This document shows positions 46,502 through 58,253 of a stretch of DNA of 64,000 nt, piece after piece. Each line of letters opens with the position of its first letter. Positions within the stretch are counted from its first letter, which is position 1. The stretch is from Micromussa lordhowensis (taxonomy: Eukaryota; Cnidaria; Anthozoa; Scleractinia; Lobophylliidae), in assembly GCA_964020085.1 (NCBI GenBank), contig OZ026598.1:13828697-13892696 (forward strand), written 5' to 3'. The notes beneath the pieces are model-generated. The model had not been told where the DNA came from, searched no databases, and saw only the letters and a list, made by a program, of their open reading frames with translations. A program made the position numbers and the translations under genes.

Positions 46502-47886
46502 TTATGCAAGCCCTCCACAGCCACCGCCAAACGCCCACTTGGAAACTGGAATACGACCATCGCAGCATATCTGGGATGTCGGATCATATAGCTGTCTTCC
46601 ACAGCAGGTTGTGCTTACAGATATCTTGGACTGCATTACACCGTCACAGCATAACATGAGACCTCCAGCTCGGTTTCTGTTGCTTCGTGGGAAACCATTG
46701 CAGCATATCTGGGTGGCTGTATCGTAGGAAAAGTAGTTTCCACAGCAGGCTGAGTTCAATCCCCCCTTGTGGACTACGTACTGGTTATTGCAGCATAACT
46801 GCGTGCCTATATCGTAAGCGTGATTTGAACAACAAGCTGACATATTGCTTGGTTTGTATCTTGGTCGATCATCACAGCATATCTGGTTGGCTGCGTCGTA
46901 TCCACGACTTCCACAGCATCCTGGTAATGCTCCTGGTGTCCGGGGTATGGGTGATAAGTTTTCCTGACAACATATTTGTCTAGTTGTATCATATCCTCGA
47001 TCTCCACAGCAGCCTAAGGTTGGTCTTGGCACGCCTCGCGTGGGTACCCGGTAAAATACGGTGGAACCACAACACATATCGGATGCTGCATCGTACACAT
47101 CACTTCCACAACAGGCTGGCTGCGTCATGCTAGGTAAAATAGTGTTTGTGGTGTCATCGCAGCACATCTCAGACCATGGATCGAATGAGTTGTCGCCGCA
47201 GCACCTGGTGCGATTTCCAACCTTGGGCACCACGTGGCCGTTACAGCATAATTCGATCATGGGGTGGTACTGTTCTCCTTGGCTACAAAAGCGCATCCAG
47301 ACCTGACGGCGATATCTAGCGCCCAGCTTATTTGTTCCTGTCCATCATAAAGATTAAAAGATATTGCTATTTAATTATCCCAGTTCTTCTGCTTGTTAAG
47401 ATAGCAATGTGAATGGGAGATCTGAAATATCGAATTACTTTATAAAACTATTAATCTGTCTATTTGACATCAATTATGACCAAGCGGGGAGAAACAGAAT
47501 CCTTTTGTTTCCTTTAAGGCAAGATTTTATCACACCTTACTTTTCAAGTTCACGCGTTAGCTCACTTCAAAACTTGAGGGCGACCTTTGTCATGCGGGCA
47601 AGGAGGAAAAGGAAAATCTCGAACTACCGAGCCCAGAGACGGTGCCCTACTAAGCTAATCTTAAGGTAATTGTATGGTGTTTCTACATTTGCATTACAAA
47701 GGTGCAACTATTCTGTTGCAAATATATCACGAGGATTACTTTTATTTCTTACTTGGTTTGCAAATTTCACTTACCAATTGCTGGCTCTCTTATTAGCTTC
47801 ACTTCTGAATCTTTAACGAAGGAAGCACAATTACAGCAAGCGATGAATAGAAAAACACAAAGGCTGATTGAAATAGAATACGACAT
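46502..47886 (-). CDS. Galaxin-family skeletal matrix protein, two exons, 315 codons
   Basis: Exon 1 is 47886-47775 and ends at GTAAGT in phase 1. Exon 2 is 47337-46505, entered after ACAG; the stop TAA is 46504-46502. The start ATG follows an in-frame stop. Residues 1-20 form a hydrophobic signal peptide (SLCVFLFIACC core). RYRR at 45-48 is a furin-type site, so a short propeptide is likely removed. The rest holds 16 di-cysteine pairs, with seven repeats of the CCGxxxYDxxxxxCC type (for example CCGSRGYDAANQICC). Galaxins are secreted, disulfide-rich proteins of the coral skeletal organic matrix; known ones are about 340 residues, so this is complete and slightly short. It could be galaxin or a galaxin-like paralogue. 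The acceptor's pyrimidine tract is weak, which is the least certain part. Confidence 0.88.
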
Positions 47887-48960
47887 CCTTGCCTTCGTCA
47901 CTTTCGTCCCTTTCTTTGAATTACCGAGTTACCTTGTTCAACGGTAAATCCTTATGGTAAATGTTTTACACGGCTTTCGTTTTTAAGGTCTTGGAGTACT
48001 TGAATTTACTGTGCAATATGTATAATGATTTCTAATGAGTTTCGATATAAGCATTGGCATTTTTTTTTTTTGGAAAGTTCGGTTTATTCTTGAAATAAAT
48101 ATCGACTGATATCGCTTTCGATGTTACGTTCTAACTTTCGAAGTAAAATACCTTGGCCTACAATACCAGGATACCAGGGCTGTGGACTTCAGCTTCTCAC
48201 TGGTCGAGCAGCTCTAGCCTAAAGAACTGATCATAGGTCGACATTTTGCAGTAGGAATTGTCTTTAATGAAGTTTCTTCATAGTTTGAGCACGTTAAGCT
48301 TTTTAGCGACCCGTATGAGTCCTCCAGTTCAAGGTCATGGTGCAATGACACCTTACCACCGATAATATTGCGTCCAAGCTAAACTGAGTCTTACACTCCA
48401 AAGCATACCTCGTTAGAATAGTTTGAGTCCATGCCTTTAACAAATTGTTGTGCAGAATTTGTTAGCACTAGCAGACTTGCCATCAGATTCCAGTTGTTTT
48501 CATGTATTTTCATATATACGTAAGCGGAATAGACGTCTGTAATGTTTTTGTTCTATCGAGATTCTTTTCCGGGGGGACTCCTCTATAAAGAAATGACAGG
48601 GTGTTCGACGGATATTTTTTAAATAACAACATAAAGGTATCATAATGTCCCTTTTTTGAAGTGGCTCAAAGTTATGTTCACTTGCGTAAAATTTTAAAAT
48701 TTAACTGACTCTGATAATTTAAGAGTTGCTGAGTATATATTTCACATCCTTGACTGAACAGTTTGAAGTGACTGAGTAACAAATTGTTCCTGTTTTTTTT
48801 TTTTTTTTTGGCTCAACACCCTAAAACGCACTGTAATAACCTTAAAGGCCGTCATTTAGAATTTAGATCTAAGCGGCATTACCCCAAAAAGGCACCGCTT
48901 ACGTCTTATCTCGTTTTCATAAGGAAGGCCCCCCCGGATATTGTTTATCCTCACACCAAA
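47887..48960. other. Region upstream of galaxin, no gene seen
   Basis: This would contain the galaxin promoter (minus strand). TATA-like strings occur near 48020-48050 on the minus strand but none is convincing. A long T run lies at 48793-48809. No other gene was recognised. Confidence 0.4.
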
Positions 48961-48964
48961 CATA

Positions 48965-51900
48965 AATACACCAATATTCATTTAAAATCAATATAGAGGC
49001 GGTATACATTACTAATTATCTCACAACATAATGCTAAAATCATTCGGTTACAAAGCACTACCGGCTGCGGTTTTGTCAAACGCAATTGCTAAACGACGTA
49101 ACAAATTCGCGTGCCAAAACAATAACTTTCAGAGTGTGTTTTCTTTTTAGCGTGGTGGTGTTTTAAATACCACTGAGTAGATTTTGCATGTTTTTTAACT
49201 GAAATATTGTTCAGTTATCACATAAATTTGATCAATGTCCGATAAAGAGACCGTAGCCAACATTTGTTGATAAGTTGATATCGATAGAGGGTCAACCAGA
49301 ATAAAATTCACTTCACCTTTAGAAGAAAAAATTGTGTCTCTTCAACGTTGCTAAGTAACGAAACACATTCACGTGCGAAGTCAACAGCTTCCATATTGCC
49401 TTCTTTTAAGAACTTATACAACTATTGATCGGGTTTGCATATTTTCTTAATTACTGAAGTATTTTTACTGAGTTGTTAAAAAAGGATAAATGTTAAAAAG
49501 CCCATAACTGATATTCATTTATATGTTAATGATATAGGCGAGCACTTGCATGTGTGCCGCTCAAGGGTTAGGAGTTGGCGTATTCAATGAAGTATTGCTT
49601 CACTTCTCATTTAGAGATATTAGGCAAACCGAAAATAACACTGTTGACAAACGTTATTTGACACGATTAAGAAAAAAAGGCTAGAAGTATTACTCCATTA
49701 TTTACTAGCGGAACATTCATTCCGCAACGATGAAAATATCTCGTTAAATAAAAGCCTCTTACTTTTTGATGAGTTGTTTTGCTTCCAAGGACTGAGGATT
49801 TGCACGAGGTCTTTGTATATGAAGAAACTTCTACAAGATGGCTGACTTAAGACCGTAGTACGGAGTCACTGGAGTACATTTACTTGAAGTGCTCTGATTT
49901 GATATCACGATTTACATATATTCTAAAGTAATGTGACTTTTATCTGTTTGTTTAATAGAGAAACATGTGTTTCCTGAAATTAAATCTCACTATTAATGTG
50001 TTCAAACCTAGTTAGTCTGACATAAACGATAGGTTTAGATTAAAATAATTACGCAAACAGAAAAAAGCCCATCGATTTATGAAAGTTTGAGAAAAAGGGA
50101 GAGAGACTTGCTACTGAGATCTGATGGAGACCCAGGGCTCACTCCGCCGTCTCAGATCAAACAGCACTGACATCAGGCTGAGTGCTGCCTGGCTGTACCG
50201 GGATTACTGTAAGCTGGAGAGCAACGCGTGCCGCAGCGTTTTTCGCGCTGCCCCACAATTGTATATATCAACCAAAGGCCTGGGAAAGGCTCTTAGGAAA
50301 GCTGTGGTCAAATCAGTGCGTATCCCCATGGGAATGCTGCCATGGCAACGGTAAGAGCGCTCATTCCAGTTTTGACAACCAACTCCTGTTGGGCGGCTAT
50401 TCCCTAATGAGCATTTTAACAAGTCATGTTCAGTATTCATCGCAAAGACAGTTGTAAGGAGTGAAGCGTATGTAACTGTTTGTATATCAATACGATGTAG
50501 AAACAGAAGGCATGTCAGTAGTCATATTCATCTAGTCAGTGATTCAGGTGTTATATATTAACGAGACATTATGACGGCCACCACTTTGAGACCGGCGTTT
50601 AATTTGTCAAAGGTATTTATTAAAGGTATTTGCATGTGTTGAGACTGGAACATTATATCTTTCCAAAATAACTTTGTCAAGTATTAATGTGTCGATCCTA
50701 GTCAATATTCACTCGCAAATAGCCAGCATTTACATCTGGCACTTATAGTTCATCTGATAAGTTAATACCAACAGTTGAATCATAAGTGTGTGGACTGTGT
50801 TTAAGAGCGAAAAAAAAAAACAGATCTTTGCTCGCGTAAGCAGCCAATAGTAGCGGGTACAACCTGGAGGAAGAACAGTTGTATTTAGTTCGGTTCAACA
50901 CGGTTTAAAAAAGCTAGACTGTGTTTTCTCCCGTGGAGTTGCGCGGTTACACAACACTTTCGATTGCAAAGCCAACATGACCACTTTTAGATTGTGTTTC
51001 TTGTTTTAACAACTTGTGGCCGTGTTTTAAATTGCCGCTGTTAGGCGGTTTTGCACGTTTTTCTGTAATGTTATATTGTTAGGTTGCTAAAATAATCTGG
51101 TCAGTGTCTGATACACGGCTCATAACCACTGTTCCGGTTGATAAGATGATATAGTGAAAGGAGGAATAAACGCTTGAAAGCTAGTATCTTTGATTTTACC
51201 TTCAGGAAAAAACAACAACACAAAAGCGTGATTTCAGCTGGTGTAGGAAAGCATAGGACAATATTTCAAGTGCGATTTACTTGCATGCTGAGAAGCGATA
51301 GCGGCTTATAGATCCTGTACAAGTCCAGTCCAGTTCCCAAGCTCTTTAGCTGGACTGAAGTACATTTGCTGCAGATCAGTACAGCATTTTACGTGTAGAA
51401 ATATAGCTTCAAGTTCACTGCAACTTCAAGGAGTGGCTCATTTTTGGAAGATCTTGATAGCACTAGCTGGCCTAATAACGGATTTTGAATAGTGTTTCCA
51501 CACTTGGCAACGTAAATAAACAGGCACCTCGGATGTTGCTGTTTTAGTTTTGTTTTTGTCTTTGTTTTTGTTAAGGACGATATTGTTAGTTTTTATACCA
51601 AATTTCTCCATCGAAGACTGACACACAAGAAATGTCTAATATTTATTGACAAATGAATATAGGGCGGTATACATTTCTGCTTATCTAACAACATAATGTT
51701 TAAAATGATTCGGTTACCAAGCACTCACAGTGGTTTTTTTATCACAATTGCTAAGTGACGTAATACAAGCGCGTACCAAAACTATAAAAAAAACCCTGTG
51801 ATTTTTTTCTTAAATTCTTATGGTAAGTGGTATGCATGTTTTTCCTGTTAATATTGGCTAGTTACTAAAATAATTTGATCAGTGTCTTGCAGTGGCCAAT

Positions 51901-52200
51901 ATTCATAGATAAGTCGATATAGAGAATGGGAGAAAGAACAATGGAATTTGTCTCACTTCACCTTCAGAACGTAACACATTCACGTTCAAATGATAACTTT
52001 CAGACTTGTTTCACACAAACAACTTTAGGTGTTTTAACTACTAATGCTAAACGGATTTTCCATGGTTTGAACTGAATTATTGTTCACTGAGTTGCTAAAA
52101 TGATTCAATCAATGCTAAAAGGCCGTAACTAATACTGACCCAATACTCATTGATACAAGCGCGTCTTGTTTGTGTTGACCAGGGATTAGAAATTTATGGC
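48965..52200. repeat. Diverged intermediate repeats
   Basis: A block AGGCGGTATACATT...ACAACATAATG...ATTCGGTTAC.AAGCACT...CACAATTGCTAA.TGACGTAA recurs at about 48998-49130 and 51660-51790. A following block with GTTGCTAAAATAATTTGATCAGTGTC-type sequence recurs near 49215, 51085 and 51855, and 'TTCACTTCACCTT' with 'ACACATTCACGT' near 49310-49370 and 51955-51985. The copies are in the same orientation and strongly diverged. Confidence 0.6.
50124..50354 (+). CDS. Unrecognised ORF or exon
   Basis: A 76-codon frame in a patch with clearly higher G+C than its surroundings, reading LSAAWLYRDYCKLES and SVFRAAPQLYISTKG, basic overall. A donor-like ACGGTAAGAG overlaps its last codons (50346-50355), so it may be a coding exon. 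I recognise no family, and no partner exon could be located. It sits among intermediate repeats, so an unfamiliar mobile element is also possible. Confidence 0.25.
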   Translation: METQGSLRRLRSNSTDIRLSAAWLYRDYCKLESNACRSVFRAAPQLYISTKGLGKALRKAVVKSVRIPMGMLPWQR

Positions 52201-52208
52201 GTTATATC

Positions 52209-54507
52209 AATCAGTGAAAGGTTCCGGCAATTCTGCCTTTTTACAAAAAGATCAACTCTGCTAATTGAAAAGAGCAGAAAAATTAACTTTCTGCATTTAT
52301 TTTTCATAGAACAACATGCAAAATTGTTACCTTATTTGTTAATGCTAGTCGATTAGGTGAAAAGTTCAAAAAAGGTACCTTTTAAGAAAAAAAGGCGGGC
52401 ATTTTAAGCTTTCGGATGAAAATATTTTAGCGTCAATATTGTCCGCTTTTCATCCATTTCTCACTTTACCAAACAAAACTTTAAAGGGCGAAAAAGGTAC
52501 CTTTTTTCGGTTAGAAGCGATCTCTTCAAAAGCGCGAAAAAGGTACCATTTTTGTGGTTTAGAAATGTTCCTATCAAAAGAGCACATAAGGTACCTTTTT
52601 TGCGGTTACAAGCAATCTCATCAAAAGCGCGAAAAAGGTACCTTTAAAAATAAATGACGCTTCAATTAAAATCCTACTGATTGACAGATGTCAACCGTTG
52701 GCGCCTCCAACGAACGATACACAGACGTTTTTAGGGGACTCTAGGTCCCGTTCTACAATCGAATTTTGCATTCCCGAATCTAATTAAACCGAGCAAAACC
52801 CATCCTAGACTCCCCTAGAAACATCTGTATGGGGAGCTATTCCTCAGTGACCTCGGCTATTTAACAGAAAAGACTCGGACGCACAACATTATAATGATCG
52901 CGTCATGCATTATTGGCATATTTTCCGACCTACGTACGAACGTGGACGATGGTCTACTATGGGGATCATCGGACTAAAAAAAATTAGCTGGCTCCTTTGA
53001 GCCTAGCCTGAAGAGATCCGAAAGTACTGGCTACCATCCAAATGGCTAAATAGCTACTGGTTCTTTCAAACTAGATGTATGTTGAGGACCTAAGCAAGTC
53101 CATTTTAAAGTGTGGAGCGAAGACTTGAAAAAGGTCAGACTATATCAAAAGTCGAACCATTGTAATCTGCGAAAAAAATATATCAAATTCTACGTCGATC
53201 TACAACAAACAGCAGATATGCGTTTTTTTCTTTAAAGTCTAAACTGAGCGGGTTATCATAATAACTGTTTTGTGTCGTGGGTGCCTTTTTTCTCTCAGGA
53301 ACGGGTTATTATCTTCAGAGAGGTTTAATAAACTGTATTGCAATAATGCAAACTAGATTTCGAATTAGAGCCCAGGTGACTCTTGAGCCACAAGCCGAAG
53401 TAAAGCCGTTAACCGTAAATGCCGCAATCCTTTGAGACCCCCTTACTTACTCTAAAGTAAGCCTGAAAAGCTTTTATTTTCCCTTCTTAGGCATTTTTAT
53501 GTTTATTTTGCTAGCATTTTTTGAAGCATTTTGGTGGAATGTTCTGAGAAATTTATTATCATTACTTTTTTTCAGAGAAAATGAAAATGAAAACTTATTA
53601 AAGAGAAAATGAACACTTAAAGTCGATATTAAAAAAAAAGAAAATTCAAATGCCACCCTGATACTACCGTTTATAATAAGGGATTATCGGTTGTTGTATT
53701 AAAATCAAAGCTTGTATATGTTGCAGTATATTTTTTATTTCAGTTAATTTTTGGTTTTCCTTAGTTTCAAATTCATTAGCATACATTACCATACCATACC
53801 CAAAAACAAGAAGAGCCTTTATACCATAGTCGCCAAAAAAATGTACAAAAAACTGACAAGTGTTCACGGTTCAAGTGTCCTTACTGTAATACGTTTTTGT
53901 TAGCGTAAAAATTAATAAAAAAGACTCTGTATAATAAGCATTTTATCATTATTTAAGGTGGAACATTTTAGTGCGAAAAAAGAAGCATTCCTGGTCCCTC
54001 TCTTCAATAACTTATAACTGACACCTGTCATCTATTGACAACCACATTTAAATATCACGGGCCAGTTTAATTTTATAGGTTCCTTTTTCACACTTATGAG
54101 AACATCGCTTCCAACCGCAAAAATGGTACCTTTTTGCTCTTTTGATAGGAATGTTTTTAACTGCAGAAAAGGTACCTTTTTCGCGCTTTTAAAGAGATCG
54201 CTTTAAACTGAAAAAAGGTACCTTTTTCGCGCTTTAAAGTTTTGTTTGGTAAAGTGAGAAATGCATGAAAAGTGGACAATATTGACGTCAAAATATTTTC
54301 ACTCGAAAGCTTAAAATACCCACCTTTTTTTCTCTAAAAAGGTACCTTTTTTAACTTTTCACCTGATCGACTAGCATTAACAAAAAGGTAAAAATTTTGC
54401 ATTTGTTCTATGAAAAATAAATGCAGAAAGTTAAATTTTCTGCTCTTTTCAAGTAGAAGAGTTGATCTTTTTCTAGAAAAGTAGAATTGCCGGAACCTTT
54501 CACTGTT
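52209..54507. mobile_element. 2.3-kb foldback element rich in GGTACC, copy 2
   Basis: The ends are AATCAGTGAAAGGTTCCGG at 52209 and its complement ending near 54505. It aligns with copy 1 (28404-31540) across its length at high identity, including the interior frame VMYANEFETKENQKLTEI. It lacks the 855-bp MITE and the TTAGGG patch. No target duplication is visible: the left flank is GTTATATC, the right flank CACTTTCC. About 6-8 bp at the right junction do not match the interrupted element. Confidence 0.85.
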
Positions 54508-55339
54508 CACTTTCCCCGCCAAAATTCAAACTTTTGTTTGCAACATTGTTGCTTTGAATTATCGCTCGATTTTACACTCCAATATTCAACTTCTACAATT
54601 CAACATTGCCCATTCACAATTCAATGTCCATATTTCAAATGCAACGTTGGTCGAACATGCGACATTCTTATTCAATGTTCAATGTGTTTATACGGTGTAA
54701 AATGCGATATGCTCGCAATGCAATCCAACATTCTTGTTTCCTGTATTCTCAATCAATATCCATATTTTGCTTCCAAATTTCTTCGTTTAAAATGCGACAT
54801 TCGTGTCTTTCAATGCAATGTTGATACTCGGTGTGTGTGTTGTGGTGCAGAGTGCGATATGCCTGCCACACAATACAACATTCTTCTCTGGACATAGAAC
54901 TTCACGCTCGAGTGACCTGACCTTTAGATGGTACGCCGCTGTCATAATAATATGGCGCGTTTATACTGTGAAAATTTAACATGTCAAATCGAGCGTCAAC
55001 ATTCCAAAACGAGCGCCATAGTCACAAAATTGACGAGCTGTATGAATTTTCGAATGATCCAAGCGATGATTAAATGTTTTGAGGAGATGTAACGCCGTTG
55101 AAAACATTCACATTCACAAAGTTATCGGTCCGTGAGACCGAGTTATCTTCGTCCCAGAGACCGAGGCAATTATTTCAAAAGTGCCGCTAGCTTGTCCGAT
55201 CACAGCAAGTAATAGTTCTCATTTTCATATTCCTCTATTTTTTTTGTTCTCTAATTTCCCAGCCATGCAGTATCACATATCTTTTTCTTTTTTTCATACC
55301 TTTTCTCATCTTAGAAATTTAAAACAATGCGTTCACCGT

Positions 55340-55455
55340 GGAGTCACTACACCACAAGGACAGCAACGTGTTTGGTCCGCTCAGGAAAATTAAGCCCTGT
55401 TCGACGGGGATAGTGCTTGGGTGGGTGACCAAATCCGAATGGCCCGTATTGGAAG
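55340..55455 (+). ncRNA. 5S rRNA-like fragment (5S-derived SINE or pseudogene)
   Basis: AATTAAGCCCTGTTCGACGG, then TAGTGCTTGGGTGGGTGACC resemble the internal control region of 5S rRNA (AGCTAAGCAGGGTCGGGC...TAGTACTTGGATGGGAGACC). The 5' third is poorly matched, and a T-rich stretch follows near 55463. It is more likely a 5S-derived retroposon or pseudogene than a functional 5S gene. It lies in the loop of the palindromic element. Confidence 0.6.
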
Positions 55456-55578
55456 AACTGTTTCTTTTTCCCCTTCCTTTTCCAAGGCGATATTAAGGAG
55501 TACGGAACTGTCATCCTTGTGTAATGTCGTTTCTTCTATTTATCAACTTTTTGTTCCTCATTTCGCCATGGCCGTATA

Positions 55579-56099
55579 AGGCCTTATCACGGTTTTCGAC
55601 GCCATCTTGACGGGTAGGCAAAGCGGTCAGAAATTGCAGTGTTTGTATGGGATTCCGATAGCAAATAACTTCTTCCAAAATTGAATTTTACACAATTTAT
55701 GAATCGCAACGTTAAAATACTTGGTAGAAGATTTTATTCACCAAGTTTGAAGGATGTAGCTTGATAGAAGACGCTCAGTTAATTTTTCTAATTTTCAATA
55801 CATTTGTCTGTAAATTTGGCTGGGTAAACAAACGTCTAGACGCGGTTCGCGGGAAAAAGAATTTACAGACAAATGTATGGAAAATTAAAAAAAATTAGTT
55901 CAGCGACTTATAGGAAAGCTACATCCTTCAAACTCGGTGAATACAATCTTTTATCTAGTATTTTAACGTTTTGATTCACAAATTGGGAAAAATTCAATTT
56001 TGGAAGAAGTTATTTGCCATTGAATTCCCATACAAACATTGCAATTTCGGACCGCTTTGCCTACCCGTCAAGATGGCGTCGAAAACCGTGATAAGGCCT
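55579..56099. mobile_element. 521-bp hairpin MITE
   Basis: Ends AGGCCTTATCACGG (55579) and CCGTGATAAGGCCT (to 56099). The two halves pair over nearly their whole length (for example GACGCCATCTTGACGGGTAG, and TTTACAGACAAATGTA around the centre). The terminal AAGGCCTT is itself palindromic, so the exact target duplication is ambiguous. It lies in the loop of the palindromic element. Confidence 0.8.
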
Positions 56100-56754
56100 A
56101 TTTATTTAATAACGAATTACATTATAAAACAGCGGGAGATGTCGTTCGAATTCTCCTCAAATCTCTCGACTGTTGATCTTTCAAAACATTTAATCATCGC
56201 TTGGATCATTCGAAAATTCATACAGCTCGTCAATTTTGTGACTATGGCGCTCGTTTTGGAATGTTGACGCTCGATTTTCACAGTATAAACGCGCCATATT
56301 ATTATGACAGCGGCGTACCATCTAAAGGTCAGGTCACTCGAGCGTGAAGTTCAATGTCCAGAGAAGAATGTTGTATTGTGTGGCAGGCATATCGCACTCT
56401 GCACCACAACACACACACCGAGTATCAACATTGCATTGAAAGACACGAATGTCGCATGTTAAACGAAGAAATTTGGAAGCAAAATATGGATATTGATTGA
56501 GAATACAGGAAACAAGAATGTTGGATTGCATTGCGAGCATATCGCATTTTACACCGTATAAACACATTGAACATTGAATAAGAATGTCGCATGTTCGACC
56601 AACGTTGCATTTGAAATATGGACATTGAATTGTGAATGGGCAATGTTGAATTGTAGAAGTTGAATATTGGAGTGTAAAATCGAGCGATAATTCAAAGCAA
56701 CAATGTTGCAAACAAAAGTTTGAATTTTGGCGGGGATATAACGCCATAGAAATT

Positions 56755-57545
56755 GCAGGGTAATCGTCTCACTTTTGTTTATCGATATGAGGCTAGCCGC
56801 TAGAAAAAGCAAAAGACTGAACTGAAAGACGTAAGACTTCATAATTCGTTCGGTATCGATAAACGGAAACATTTATCTAGTTTGAAGTATTGCCCTTAAA
56901 GACTGAGGATTTGCACGGGCTGTTTTTAGGTGAAGAAACTTCTACAGGATGATAAGGAATCGCTGTCAACATTTATCTGGAGTGTGCAAATTTCTGGAAG
57001 TATTTATATTTTAGCTCAAGTCAATTCCCTCATTCTCGACTCAAGCAGCTTTCTAGACCAGAAATGTTACTTTGCCAGTTCCCACAGTCTCAAAAATTTC
57101 ACTCTACTGAATGCTACAATCATGTTTCTGTTTAAGGGTGAAATCAGCTCTCTTAGCGTTCCCAACATGCCATTACTTGATCGTAGAGCGGTCGTAAACT
57201 AAAAATTGTTGCATTTCGGAAATGCGAGCCATTCATTTAAAAATTCCAGACATTCCGGGTGGAAAAATCAAATGAAACGAAATTCCCGATATTAAAGAGA
57301 GTTTTGAAAATTTCATGATGCCTTGCTAAGTTGTCTTCTTTTAAGGACAATTCCGAAAAATGATCTTCCCTGTACCACTGGAAACTAACGGAAAGTTCAA
57401 ACCGGAATTTTTGGTCGAAAAGCGACCCTTGGATCATTGATTGTGTATGGCCGGCTTCATGATCCTCTGTCATCCTAACCATCATTACTGGAGCACATCC
57501 TTAAATGCTTCGAGCTCTTCGGAACATCTAATCCGCACTAAACAT
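56755..57545. other. No supported gene
   Basis: Contains GACTGAGGATTTGCACGGG with GAAGAAACTTCTACAGGATG (56900-56950), which repeats a segment at 49792-49845, so it is related to the intermediate repeats further left. Short ORFs on both strands have no motifs. Confidence 0.4.
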
Positions 57546-57547
57546 CC

Positions 57548-57650
57548 AGGGCCGGGTTGTTCAAAGCCCGATTAAGCTAACCCAGGATTAGGGAGAATTT
57601 TGATTTCAGTTTTACAACTTTTCAGTGAGGTTTTCTGTTTAAATTGATAC
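57548..57650. mobile_element. Partial MITE, family of 63511-63751
   Basis: GGGCCGGGTTGTTCAAAGCC followed by CGATTAAGCTAACCCAGGAT matches the reverse complement of the right end of the complete copy at 63511-63751, and similarity continues for about 100 bp. The other inverted end is not found nearby. Confidence 0.7.
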
Positions 57651-57866
57651 TTGAAAATTCTCTCAAAGTTCCACAAGCCTTTAGGCGACTGCAATTTAAA
57701 CTAATTTTCCAAATATCACGAGTAGTATAAATCTTAAGTTACTCGAGCTTTCATACTATCACTCAATTATTATATGACTGAAAAATTACGAAAGCGCGCG
57801 AACTAATTTGCGCTGCAGAACAAATTAAAGATTAACGTTAAATTGTTCTGCTCTCATTCAATTACC

Positions 57867-57933
57867 GCCTCCTGGTTAGCTCAGTTGGTAGAGCGCCAGT
57901 CTGCTGTGCGGAAGGTCGAGGGTTCGAGCCCCA

Positions 57934-57974
<41 letters not shown>

Positions 57975-58253
57975 TGTGCTGCCTTTGTAAATTCATCTGC
58001 AAATGGTTAGATGTTCAGGTCTTCTCGGATAAGGACTATAAACCGTAGGCCCCGTCTCCTGCATCTTCAATGTTACATGGTTAGCAGGGGACGTTAAAGA
58101 ACCCACACACTTATCGAAAAGAGTAGGGCACGTAGTTCCCGGTGTTGTGGTCTGGCCTTGTCTCACTGGTTGGTGCTTTACATAGGGATAACCTCATGCA
58201 CCTTTCCCCCTTGGACAGAGTTGTCCAAGAAAAATTACTATGACTATGACTAA
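57867..58253 (+). mobile_element. tRNA-derived SINE with conserved central domain
   Basis: The head has an A box TAGCTCAGTTGG (57877-57888) and a B box GGTTCGAGCCC (57921-57931), like a tRNA, but the acceptor and anticodon stems do not pair properly. The body contains GGACTATAAACCGTAGGCCC and GGACGTTAAAGAACCCACAC, which I recognise as the deeply conserved SINE domain described in cnidarians and other animals (Nin-type). The tail is a short ACTATG repeat (58237-58252). The intact pol III boxes make transcription possible. Confidence 0.75.

Larger units (their letters stand above)
52191..56754. mobile_element. Palindromic element (ATGGCGTTATATC ends), split by foldback copy 2
   Basis: The arms 54514-55081 and 56181-56735 are nearly identical inverted copies, about 560 bp each, including the 136-codon mirrored ORF. 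The right arm continues outward as ATATAACGCCATAGAAATT (56736-56754). The left arm's matching AATTTATGGCGTTATATC lies 2.3 kb away at 52191-52208, on the far side of foldback copy 2. Foldback copy 2 therefore inserted into the left end of this element. The loop between the arms holds a 5S-like fragment and a MITE. The arm ORFs are Cys-rich and Phe-rich by chance and match nothing I know. Confidence 0.8.

Noticed and set aside
46687..47007. ORFs on the plus strand and in other minus frames across galaxin
   Set aside because: They are shadows of the di-cysteine repeat coding sequence. Only the frame 47337-46505 keeps the CC periodicity and joins a signal-peptide exon.
54487..54897. 136-codon Cys-rich ORF as a gene, with an inverted paralogue at 56334-56747
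   Set aside because: Both are the two arms of one palindromic element. There is no signal peptide or known domain, and a second frame is equally open, so it is a by-product of the arm sequence.
55340..55455. Functional 5S rRNA gene
   Set aside because: Only the internal control region matches convincingly; the 5' third and the terminal stem do not. It lies in the loop of a transposon.
57873..57945. Functional tRNA gene
   Set aside because: A and B boxes are good but acceptor and anticodon stems do not pair, and a conserved SINE body and tail follow directly.
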